Shown: piece after piece, positions 9,868 to 15,909 of the stretch | How positions within the stretch are numbered: position 1 is the first letter of the stretch | How the letters are laid out: the number at the start of each line of letters is the position of its first letter | Source: JAXGPP01 sp964436865 | Lineage (GTDB): Bacteria; Planctomycetota; Planctomycetia; Pirellulales; Thermoguttaceae | Direction of reading: 5' to 3' | NCBI GenBank assembly: GCA_964436865.1 | Contig: CAYTFK010000151.1 | Span: forward strand, 1 to 15,909 | Length of the DNA stretch: 15,909 bases | The notes under the pieces: generated by a model | Database searches by the model: none | Told to the model about the DNA's origin: nothing | Seen by the model: only the letters and a program-made list of their open reading frames with translations | Translations under genes and position numbers: made by a program

Positions 9868-11015
9868 CAGAGGATTCCGGGTTCCTTGACTTCGATGCCT
9901 TTGAGGGCCATCTTCAGGGCTTCGACGTTGGGGGCGACTTCAAACGCGGTGGCGCGGTCGATGTACTGGCTTTGCACCAGTTGCTTCAGGCTCATGGTGA
10001 AGTCCTGCATGCCCTCCTGGGCGCATACCCGGATGGCGTCGCCGAGCTTCTCATCCTGGCCTTCCAGGAGCAGCTTGCGGACCGTCGAGTTGAAGATCAT
10101 GATCTCGACCGTCGGAACGCGGCCCACCCCTTCCTTGATCGAGGGCAATAGCTTCTGGGCGAGAATGGCCTTCATGTTGAAGGCCAGCGCGCTGCGGATT
10201 GCCGAGTGCATCTGGTGCGGGAACAGGTCGAGGATGCGGCTGATCGTACTGGGGGCGGTCGAGGCGTGGATCGTGCCGAATACCAGGTGTCCCGTCTCCG
10301 CCGCGTGAATCGCCGTCTCGAACGTCTCCCGGTCGCGCATTTCGCCCACCAGCATCACGTCGGGATCCTCGCGGACGGCGTGCTTCATGCCGATCCCGAA
10401 GTCCTTCACGTCCATGCCGATCTCGCGCTGGTTGATCAGGCACTTGTCCTCGGTGAAAGTGAACTCGATCGGGTCCTCGAGAGTGAGGATGTGCTTGCGG
10501 TAGTGGCGGTTGATCCAGTCGAGCATCGAGGCGATGGTGGTGCTCTTGCCCGAACCGGTGACGCCCGCCAGCAGGATCATCCCCTGGCTGAACTTGCACA
10601 GCTCCTCGAGGATCGGCGGCAGGTTGAGCTTCTCGAAGTTCGGGATCCAATTGTTGACGCGCCGCGCGACCAGCCCCACGTGCCCCGTCTGCTGCAGCAC
10701 GTTGACGCGGAAACGCCACGTGGCCCCGTCGACGTCGATCGAATACGCGAAGTCGCACCCCCCGTCCTCGTCGAAGATCCGCCGGCTCCGCTCGTTCATC
10801 ATCGGGAATACCAGCCGCACCATCTCGTCGTCGTCGATCGGCCCCCGGTTCAAAGGCCGCAGCGAGCCCTTCACACGCACATGCGGCGGCAGCCCGACCT
10901 TCAGGTGCAGGTCGCTCCCGTCGAGCTTCACCAGCGCCCGGTACAGCTTGTCGATCTCCAGTTCCTGCTTCCGGGAACGGAAACGGTCCTGGTCTGCTTC
11001 CAGCGGAATGGCCAT
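9867..11015 (-). CDS. pilT: PilT-family motor ATPase (type IV pilus retraction type)
   Basis: 382 residues from the ATG at 11015, preceded by GAGGGACGAAG; another in-frame ATG at 11051 would add 12 residues but has no clear ribosome site. The N-domain carries the PilT hallmark GSDLHLKVGLPPHVRVKG (about 33-50). The core has all motor motifs intact: Walker A GVTGSGKST (151-159), an Asp box around TLEDPIEF, Walker B DPDVMLVGE with E225, and the His box TGHLVFGTIH (241-250). In type IV pili PilT hexamers power retraction and twitching. No pilin, PilC, PilM-Q or secretin gene lies in this window, so a pilus role is by family only; PilT paralogs can serve other assemblies. It leads a unit with a pseudo-ATPase, a CvpA-family and a DUF4190-like protein, which fits a membrane machine. 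Confidence 0.93.
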   Translation of the reverse strand: MAIPLEADQDRFRSRKQELEIDKLYRALVKLDGSDLHLKVGLPPHVRVKGSLRPLNRGPIDDDEMVRLVFPMMNERSRRIFDEDGGCDFAYSIDVDGATWRFRVNVLQQTGHVGLVARRVNNWIPNFEKLNLPPILEELCKFSQGMILLAGVTGSGKSTTIASMLDWINRHYRKHILTLEDPIEFTFTEDKCLINQREIGMDVKDFGIGMKHAVREDPDVMLVGEMRDRETFETAIHAAETGHLVFGTIHASTAPSTISRILDLFPHQMHSAIRSALAFNMKAILAQKLLPSIKEGVGRVPTVEIMIFNSTVRKLLLEGQDEKLGDAIRVCAQEGMQDFTMSLKQLVQSQYIDRATAFEVAPNVEALKMALKGIEVKEPGIL

Positions 11016-11180
11016 ATCTTTGCTTCGTCCCTCGTGGATCGCATTATGCATTGTAGTGCCTGGGCCGTTACGGCCGCGTGGCGGATGGAACCAATCCCGG
11101 TCAGGATCGGTATCCCTTGATTCTGACTCCTCGGCGACGAATTCTCAATCCTTCAAGCCCCCAGTCGATCACTACTATAC
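11016..11180 (-). promoter_or_regulatory. Gap between hisF and pilT, likely promoter of the pilT unit
   Basis: 165 nt between the hisF stop and the pilT start, both on the minus strand. TATAGT lies at 11179-11174 just after the hisF stop, a possible -10 for pilT, but the -35 position is poor (CGGCAT). No T-rich terminator hairpin for hisF is evident, so read-through from hisF is also possible. Confidence 0.2.
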
Positions 11181-11948
11181 TCACAGCCGCACCGGAATGC
11201 CGCGCTGGCGCATCACTTCTTTGGTCTCCCCGATCGTGTACTCGCCATAATGGAAGATGCTCGCCGCCAGGGCGGCATCGGCGTGCCCCACGAGCACCGC
11301 GTCCGCCAAGTGCTCCGGCGCCCCGGCTCCCCCGCTGGCGACCACCGGCACCTGCACGGCGTCGGCCACGGCTCGGGTAATCTCCAGGTCGTAACCGTCC
11401 TTCGTGCCGTCGGCGTCCATCGACGTCAGCACGATCTCGCCCGCCCCCAATTCCTCCACCTCACGCGCCCACTCCACCGCCTCGCGGCCCACGGGTACGC
11501 GGCCGCCGTTGATGTGCACCTCCCACACCTCCCGGCCCTCGCGATAGACACGCTTCGGATCAATGTTGACCACGATGCACTGGCTGCCGAACCGCCGCGC
11601 CGCCTGTCGCACGAAATCCGGATTGCGGCAGGCCGCCGAGTTGATCGAGACCTTGTCGCTCCCGGCATTGAGCAGAGCCCGGATGTCGTCCAATGTCCGA
11701 ACACCCCCTCCCACCGTGAGGGGCATAAATACAACATCGGCAGTGCGACGGACGACGTCAAGAATGATGTCGCGCCCCTCGTGGCTGGCCGTGATATCCA
11801 GAAAGACCAGCTCGTCAGCCCCCTCTTCCTCGTAGCGTGCGGCCACCTGAACAGGGTCACCCGCGTCGCGGAGGTTGACGAAATTCGTTCCTTTGACAAC
11901 CCTGCCTCGGTTCACATCGAGGCAAGGGATAACACGTTTGGCGAGCAT
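11181..11948 (-). CDS. hisF: Imidazole glycerol phosphate synthase cyclase subunit HisF
   Basis: 255 residues, full length for the family. HisF takes ammonia from its glutaminase partner HisH and converts PRFAR to imidazole glycerol phosphate and AICAR, joining histidine and purine synthesis in the cytoplasm. The (beta-alpha)8-barrel signature is clear: the opening AKRVIPCLDVNRGRVVKG, catalytic D11 and D130 (NIDPKRV), the phosphate loops LTVGGGVRTLDD, KVSINSAA and VASGGAGAPEHL, and TSMDADGTKDGYD. The start is the ATG at 11948, which gives the conserved MLAKRVIPCLD beginning; no strong ribosome site is visible. No hisH, hisA or other his gene is adjacent, so the pathway is scattered in this genome. 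Confidence 0.97.
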   Translation of the reverse strand: MLAKRVIPCLDVNRGRVVKGTNFVNLRDAGDPVQVAARYEEEGADELVFLDITASHEGRDIILDVVRRTADVVFMPLTVGGGVRTLDDIRALLNAGSDKVSINSAACRNPDFVRQAARRFGSQCIVVNIDPKRVYREGREVWEVHINGGRVPVGREAVEWAREVEELGAGEIVLTSMDADGTKDGYDLEITRAVADAVQVPVVASGGAGAPEHLADAVLVGHADAALAASIFHYGEYTIGETKEVMRQRGIPVRL

Positions 11949-12028
11949 GAACCGTCTGCATCGAAGGGCAGCGAGAACGAGATGGAGAGGACCGGAACGG
12001 CAGCCCCCCCATGTTTCTGCAAGCCCCT

Positions 12029-12058
12029 ACTGTAACGTCCGCTCCGCCGCATGGTCAA
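12029..12058 (-). promoter_or_regulatory. Candidate hisF promoter
   Basis: On the minus strand TTGACC (12058-12053) and TACAGT (12034-12029) are 18 nt apart, five and four of six matches to the housekeeping consensus. This would place the hisF leader at about 75 nt. In a high-GC background such a pair is suggestive only. Confidence 0.35.
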
Positions 12059-12150
12059 CCGGCTTGCCTGCGGCTGACGGCGCCGGTCACGAATTGAGCA
12101 GGCAACCGAACACCACTAAACGGCGATGGCCACGGCGGATCGTGCTGTGG

Positions 12151-12188
12151 GAGGGAGTCGGGTGAGGCAATCGCGAAGACTCCCCCTC
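12151..12188. repeat. Imperfect inverted repeat after the Gfo/Idh gene
   Basis: GAGGGAGTC (12151-12159) faces GACTCCCCCTC (12178-12188), with a two-base bulge and an 18-nt loop. It lies shortly after the Gfo/Idh stop on the minus strand and could stop or protect that transcript, but no T run follows. The rest of the 261-nt gap to hisF holds nothing else I can name besides the candidate hisF promoter. Confidence 0.25.
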
Positions 12189-12209
12189 GTGACGACTATC
12201 CGAAAAGAC

Positions 12210-13535
12210 CTACCCTGGAGTCTCTATTCGATGCTCTCCCGGGACGGGAATTCTATAGAGGCCGTCCGCGCCCGGCGATGCGACTGGCATGTCGAATGAC
12301 GGACTATCGACGCTCGGCTCGACCTTGAAACGGCTCTCCAGCAGATCCTTGTACGACTCCCGCTTGCCGGTGAAACTGGCGACCATGCCGAGGACGCCGA
12401 CCATCGTCGAATGCGCCATGCGGAATCCGTCGTTGATCGGTTTGCCGTCCATAATGGAGTGGACCAGGGCGTAGTGTTCCTGCACGTACATCGAACGGGT
12501 CCGCTCCTTCCGATCGGGGCGCCAGCGTACGTTCCCCCGCGTGTCGGTCATGAACGGAATTCCCATCGCGTTGAAGACCATCCGTCCTTTCGTTCCGTGA
12601 AAGACGTCGAGATTGCTGGTGAAGCAGTTCTCGGCGGCCCGGGTGGCACCGTAAATCCGTTTGCCATCGCCGTACTCGTAGATCACCGACGCGTGGTCGA
12701 ACAAGTCGCCGAAGGCCGGGCTGAAAACACTGGAACGGCCGCCGAGCGCGTAGCAGGTCTCCGGCAGTTCATCACCCAGCGCCCAGAGCACGGAGTCGAG
12801 ATTGTGCAAGAGCGACTGCTGGATCTCGTCGCCGTTGAGCCAAGTGAAATGCTCCCAGTTGCGAATCTGGTATTCCGTTTCCGACCATTCCGGCTTTTTA
12901 GGAATGAGGTTGTACGGCGTTCGCAGGTAGTCGGACTGCACGGCCATGATCTCGCCGATTTCGCCGTTGCGGATCCGCTCGACCGCCTGGGCGCGGAAAA
13001 GATCGTAGCGGTAGCAGAGGCCGGAGACGTTGGCCAGCTTTCTCTCTTCGGCGATCTTCGCCGCTTCGAGCGTGACGTGAACTCCGTCGGCATCGATGCC
13101 GTTCGGTTTTTCCGTGAACGCGTGTTTCCCGGCCTGAACCGCGGCGAGATTGTAGGGCGGGTGAAATCGCGACGGCAGCGCGATGTGGACGATGTCGCTT
13201 TCCGCGATCACGCCCTTGTAACTGTCGAATCCGCTGAAGATCCGGTCCTCGGGAACGTCAATCCGCCCCTTGCCGATTTCGGACGCGGCGATCGCGGCAC
13301 GAGTCATGACGGCCCTCTCCCGGAACAAATCCCCCAGCGCGACCACCTGGACATTGGGCATCGCGGTCAGGGAATCGAGCAGGGAACCGCGGCCGCGATT
13401 GCCGCAGCCCACCAGGCCGATTTTCAAAACGTCGGACCCCGCTGCGTGAACCCGTTGCGGCGCCGTCAAGACCGCCGCGCCGGTAGCGGCGCCCAGTTTG
13501 AGAAATCCGCGACGCGAAAACTGCCTGGTGGGCAT
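12210..13535 (-). CDS. Tat-exported Gfo/Idh/MocA-family oxidoreductase
   Basis: 441 residues from the ATG at 13535, which has a very strong ribosome site (GGAGGAGGAG just upstream); the frame is open earlier, but that part runs up to the DUF1080 stop. A Tat signal SRRGFLK sits at residues 7-13, followed by an Ala-rich stretch ending near HAAG at 30-33, so the folded protein is probably exported with its cofactor. The Rossmann fold starts with KIGLVGCGNRGRG (38-50) for NAD(P) binding, and the family motif EKP is at 142-144 (FTEKPNG). The C-terminal half is the mixed alpha/beta substrate domain. Relatives oxidise or reduce sugars and sugar derivatives with tightly held nucleotide. It lies 53 nt after a tandem DUF1080 gene; the pair suggests glycoside breakdown through a 3-keto sugar. 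The exact substrate cannot be read from the sequence. Confidence 0.92.
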   Translation of the reverse strand: MPTRQFSRRGFLKLGAATGAAVLTAPQRVHAAGSDVLKIGLVGCGNRGRGSLLDSLTAMPNVQVVALGDLFRERAVMTRAAIAASEIGKGRIDVPEDRIFSGFDSYKGVIAESDIVHIALPSRFHPPYNLAAVQAGKHAFTEKPNGIDADGVHVTLEAAKIAEERKLANVSGLCYRYDLFRAQAVERIRNGEIGEIMAVQSDYLRTPYNLIPKKPEWSETEYQIRNWEHFTWLNGDEIQQSLLHNLDSVLWALGDELPETCYALGGRSSVFSPAFGDLFDHASVIYEYGDGKRIYGATRAAENCFTSNLDVFHGTKGRMVFNAMGIPFMTDTRGNVRWRPDRKERTRSMYVQEHYALVHSIMDGKPINDGFRMAHSTMVGVLGMVASFTGKRESYKDLLESRFKVEPSVDSPSFDMPVASPGADGLYRIPVPGEHRIETPG

Positions 13536-13588
13536 CTCCTCCTCCAATTCGGCGGATGGCGCGCCTGCAAGCCGCACCAGCCCGCTGC

Positions 13589-14878
13589 TCACTGCCGCTC
13601 GATGAGCTTCCGCATGTCTTCCGTAATGGGCATGACTTCAAAGTCCTTGAAGAACATCTCGCAATCGGTCCCGCCGTGCATTTGCAGTCCCAGCTTGCCG
13701 GTCTTCTCGCACTCTTTGTCGATGATGTCCGACGTGCAGAATCCGTTCAGCGTCTGGACCAGGCGGTCGCCGTAGGCGGCGGTGCAGGTCGTGTTCCACT
13801 GGTCGTCCTTGTTGCGGACCTTCTCGACGAACTCGTCGTTCGAGACGACCCAGCCGCGGCCGGGAATCGTCTTGCCGTCGACAATGCCGGCGGTGTGCCA
13901 GAGGGCGGAGTCCTTGCCGCCATTGGCGATTTCGTTCTGGAATCCGCGCAGCACCCACGGAGCTTCCGTTTCTGCGGCGCGGAAATACAGCGCGCTGTTG
14001 CCGCCGTGCATGCGGTACGTCACGCGGGCGATGAAGTTGTCGTAGTCCTTGTCGGAGATGACCAGCCCGTCCTTCTTCTGGTCTTTCGAGTGCTGGCCGT
14101 GCAGAACGCCGTCTTCCGTGAACGACCATTCCTCCGGGAGTACGAACCTGGCGCCTGCGAGCTGGTACTTGCCGTCGTCGCCTTTGACGAAGAACGGCTC
14201 CCACTGGCTCGTGCCGAGGTCCTTGACGCGGATATTCCTCCACGCGACCGATCCCGATTTGCCGGCATGGATCTGCAGGCCGAAAAAGCCCGTCATCGAG
14301 AAGCTGTCGAACATATCGACTACCAGCTTGCCGTTGAGCCATGTCTTGATCGACGGTCCGACGCACTGGATTTCCAAGTCGTTCCACTCGCCTTCCTTCG
14401 CGCTTGCCTGGGCGGCGTCGAGCCGATCCTGCGGGGTGTAGGCGTCGAGCCAGATGACGCCGAACTTGTGGCCGCGGCGCCCCTCGTCGTAGATCCGACC
14501 GGTCGAGTCGCCCCCGGGTGTCATTTCGTACTGGTATCCGTAGACGCGCTCGCGATCGCCTTCCGGGCGGGCGGCGGAGCGGAACTGGACGCCCGAGTTC
14601 CCAGGTTCGAGGAACTTGTATTGCAGCTTCAGTATGAAGTTGCCGAATTCCTTTTCGCTACACAGGAACGTGTTGCCCGGCGTATCCGGCACGCATTTCC
14701 CGACGATCGAACCGTCCGCCACGTGGTACTCGGCCGACCCGCCGCGTTTCACCCAGCCGCTGAGGTCCTGGCCGTTAAACAACGAGGTGAATCCTTCTTC
14801 GATGTCTGCCGCCGTCGCGCTCAAACCGAACGAAGCCAATAGCCCAAGGGCCACAGCCGCTATAAGACATTTCTTCAT
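13589..14878 (-). CDS. Secreted protein with two DUF1080 (3-keto-disaccharide hydrolase) domains
   Basis: 429 residues from the ATG at 14878, with GGGAG 9 nt upstream. A signal peptide covers residues 1 to about 23 (KKCLIAAVALGLLASF, cut near ATAA). The first domain begins with FTSLFNGQDLSGWVKRG and runs to about 212, with the family's EPGNSGVQFRS and NDLEIQCVG segments and WRNIRVKDLG at its end. A second, more divergent copy follows from about 215 to 420 (WSFTEDGVLHGQ, HGGNSALYFRAAE, GFQNEIANGG, FKDFEVMPI). The DUF1080 fold is a concanavalin-like beta sandwich, and characterised members cleave 3-keto glycosides. Most family members have one domain, so the tandem form may split catalysis and binding, or simply be a duplication. 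It is the first gene of a unit with the Gfo/Idh oxidoreductase, which could make the keto substrate. Export to the periplasm fits both. Confidence 0.93.
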   Translation of the reverse strand: MKKCLIAAVALGLLASFGLSATAADIEEGFTSLFNGQDLSGWVKRGGSAEYHVADGSIVGKCVPDTPGNTFLCSEKEFGNFILKLQYKFLEPGNSGVQFRSAARPEGDRERVYGYQYEMTPGGDSTGRIYDEGRRGHKFGVIWLDAYTPQDRLDAAQASAKEGEWNDLEIQCVGPSIKTWLNGKLVVDMFDSFSMTGFFGLQIHAGKSGSVAWRNIRVKDLGTSQWEPFFVKGDDGKYQLAGARFVLPEEWSFTEDGVLHGQHSKDQKKDGLVISDKDYDNFIARVTYRMHGGNSALYFRAAETEAPWVLRGFQNEIANGGKDSALWHTAGIVDGKTIPGRGWVVSNDEFVEKVRNKDDQWNTTCTAAYGDRLVQTLNGFCTSDIIDKECEKTGKLGLQMHGGTDCEMFFKDFEVMPITEDMRKLIERQ

Positions 14879-14927
14879 GACTGACTCCCATAAGAAGGTA
14901 TGGTCGGATGCACATGCCGTGAGTTGA

Positions 14928-14958
14928 GCCGGGACGCGAAAGTGTTTCGCGGCCCGGT
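14928..14958 (-). promoter_or_regulatory. Strong leader hairpin upstream of the DUF1080 gene
   Basis: GGGACGCGAAA (14931-14941) and TTTCGCGGCCC (14945-14955) pair around a GTG loop with one mismatch, and the stem extends by two G-C pairs and a G-U on the outside to about 14 positions. It ends 50 nt before the ATG at 14878 on the minus strand. It could be an operator dyad or a leader-RNA stem. No T run follows in either direction, so a plain terminator is unlikely. Confidence 0.5.
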
Positions 14959-15387
14959 CCGGCTCGCCGTTCTATCGAACTTCGAGTTGTGCAACGAGGG
15001 CGACCAACCGAAGCCCGACTTGATGGAAAAAGGGGTTTGAAGGTGTTGCGTCATCTAATCTGAATACCAACAAACACCGCACAGGCCTCGGTGCGGGCGT
15101 GCTTCAGGAGGCGCCAATCCGCACCCTCATTGCCGCCGGAGGCATGGCAAACAAACACCCGCGTAGTGGACACCACACAGCATATCGTGCCTCATGAAGC
15201 ACCACAGGATGCAACTGACGACTATCCTCAATCGGGTCGGGCATTTCAAGTCGTTCGCGTACGGAAAATCGAAATCGGCAAAGAGAGGCTCCTCCAGCGT
15301 GCAGGATGGTGCACACAAGAACATTATTCCTGTCAAGAGCTGAGACCGTTTTTTGGGTGGGAATGACGAACGGCCAATGGCGAAGGA
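14959..15387. other. Gene-free stretch
   Basis: About 430 nt with only short overlapping open frames on both strands that resemble no family I know and lack good ribosome sites. Local composition is less GC-rich than the flanking genes. A small hairpin (CCGCAC at 15077-15082, GTGCGG at 15091-15096) is present. The stretch contains the upstream region of the DUF1080 unit and perhaps debris of the element whose recombinase remnant lies to the right. No clear insertion-sequence ends are seen. Confidence 0.5.
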
Positions 15388-15886
15388 ATGACCGCAGGGC
15401 GAAGCACCAAGGACCGGCCACGAGGGGTCGACCGAGCCATGGCGCAGCGAATCGCGGAGATGAAACGCCAGCTATCTCGCGTCGGCGAGCAGCAGGACCA
15501 ATTGCTCGAACCTCGAATTGCGCCCGGTTCGACGACGCCGGTTTGGGAAGAAGCAGGCCGGACTGCTGAAACGTGTAGCGCGTCTGCGAGAGCAGATCGA
15601 AGCCTGCGGACAGGACCGGGCGAAGAACGCGGATGTGGCGGCGGAGGCTGAATTCGACGAGCAGACGCTCGACCTATTCGACACGATCCGGGCCGACAGC
15701 GACGAGTTCCGGGAAAGGGCGAGGCAGATGGCCAACCGGGATCAGACTGCCACCATCGAGCGCCTCGAAATCCTCTGTTTGAACTTTTCTCTCGACGTCG
15801 TAAGTCTCGTCCCCACAACAAGAAAGCCCTTCGACATGATTGCCGAAGGGCTCGTTTGGAAAAACAGTCGGGGCGAGAGGATTTGA
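15388..15886 (+). pseudogene. Frameshifted remnant of a large serine recombinase C-terminus
   Basis: Two pieces in different frames look like consecutive parts of the coiled coil and tail of a site-specific serine recombinase. The first, to about 15510, reads MAQRIAEMKRQLSRV and then QQDQLL. The second, from about 15510 to the stop at 15886, reads FGKKQAGLLKRVARLREQI, then DQTATIERLEILCLNF, LVPTTRKPFDMIAEG and a short tail. The blocks QQDQLL, EILCLNF and RKPFD followed by EG are, from memory, typical of such recombinases common in planctomycetes. The catalytic N-terminal resolvase domain with its Ser is absent, and a frameshift falls between about 15500 and 15545, so the gene is dead. The last codons run into the complement of tRNA-Pro, so the end may be chimeric. 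A homology search of both frames would test this. Confidence 0.6.
15825..15852 (-). terminator. Intrinsic-type terminator after tRNA-Pro
   Basis: AGCCCTTCG (15825-15833) and CGAAGGGCT (15844-15852) form a perfect 9-bp stem with a 10-nt loop. Read on the minus strand it comes 15 nt after the tRNA 3' end and is followed by TTTCTTGTTG, a fair T-rich tail. A TTTTT also sits between tRNA and stem (15864-15860). The same bases encode KPFDMIAEGL of the recombinase remnant on the other strand. Confidence 0.6.
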
Positions 15887-15909
15887 ACCTCCGGCCTCTT
15901 GGTCCCGAA
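15868..15909 (-). tRNA. tRNA-Pro (CGG anticodon), 3' part only
   Basis: The minus strand from the window end reads as positions 32-73 of a tRNA. The anticodon loop part TTCGGGA gives anticodon CGG at 15907-15905 with G37, typical of tRNA-Pro reading CCG codons. It is followed by the 3' anticodon strand CCAAG, a five-base variable loop, and the T arm GGAGG-TTCAAAT-CCTCT. The 3' acceptor strand is CGCCCCG with A73 at 15868. CCA is not encoded (ACT follows), so it would be added after transcription. The 5' half lies beyond the window; it should contain CGGGGCG and CTTGG to pair with what is seen. Confidence 0.92.

Noticed and set aside
8902..10308. Plus-strand open frame of 468 codons opposite the pseudo-ATPase and pilT
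   Set aside because: It crosses two genes of the other strand and its sequence is low-information and His/Arg-rich, as expected of a shadow frame.
12411..14842. Two long plus-strand open frames opposite the Gfo/Idh and DUF1080 genes
   Set aside because: Both are antisense shadows; the minus-strand frames have signal peptides, ribosome sites and family motifs.
15091..15421. Short overlapping open frames on both strands between the DUF1080 unit and the recombinase remnant
   Set aside because: No family resemblance, no good ribosome site, and strands compete over the same bases, so neither can be supported as a gene.
15857..15867. T run right after the tRNA as the sole terminator
   Set aside because: It has no stem of its own upstream except the tRNA acceptor region; the 9-bp stem further on is the better candidate.

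Overview
The window is high-GC DNA that looks like a Planctomycetota chromosome, most likely Pirellulales-like. This is judged from gene content: a PHP-type CehA/McbA metallohydrolase, an SUMF1/FGE-domain protein with a Tat-like leader, a Tat-exported Gfo/Idh oxidoreductase next to a tandem DUF1080 protein, and PilT beside a strange membrane-anchored GspE/PilB relative. The taxonomic call is an inference; no marker gene settles it.

Layout. 1-2999 (+): the 3' part of a CehA/McbA-family gene, an FGE-domain gene and an unrecognised gene, with gaps of 16 and 1 nt, so one transcript. 3048-6365 (-): a large membrane hybrid histidine kinase (HisKA, HATPase, two REC domains, HPt) followed 3 nt later by a single-domain Rcp1-like response regulator; this unit converges on the first. 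6661-11015 (-): a four-gene unit read as pilT, a GspE/PilB-like protein with a signal peptide and degenerate nucleotide-binding motifs, a CvpA-family membrane protein and a DUF4190-like membrane protein. 11181-11948 (-): hisF, with no other his gene beside it. 12210-14878 (-): a tandem DUF1080 protein followed by a Tat-exported Gfo/Idh oxidoreductase, preceded by a strong leader hairpin. 14879-15387: no convincing gene. 15388-15909: a frameshifted remnant of a serine-recombinase C-terminus running into the 3' half of a minus-strand tRNA-Pro(CGG), which the window end cuts in its anticodon loop.

How the genes may work together. The kinase and response regulator form a phosphorelay module with an unknown output. 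DUF1080 and Gfo/Idh proteins recur together in oxidation-based glycoside breakdown outside the cytoplasm, so this pair is probably sugar catabolism in the periplasm. The most unusual group is the pilT unit: a motor ATPase with intact catalytic motifs is translationally coupled to a relative that kept the tetracysteine zinc site but lost Walker A, the Walker B glutamate and the His box, and gained a signal peptide and three membrane spans. A membrane-anchored pseudo-ATPase partner for a PilT motor is the best candidate here for an undescribed system.
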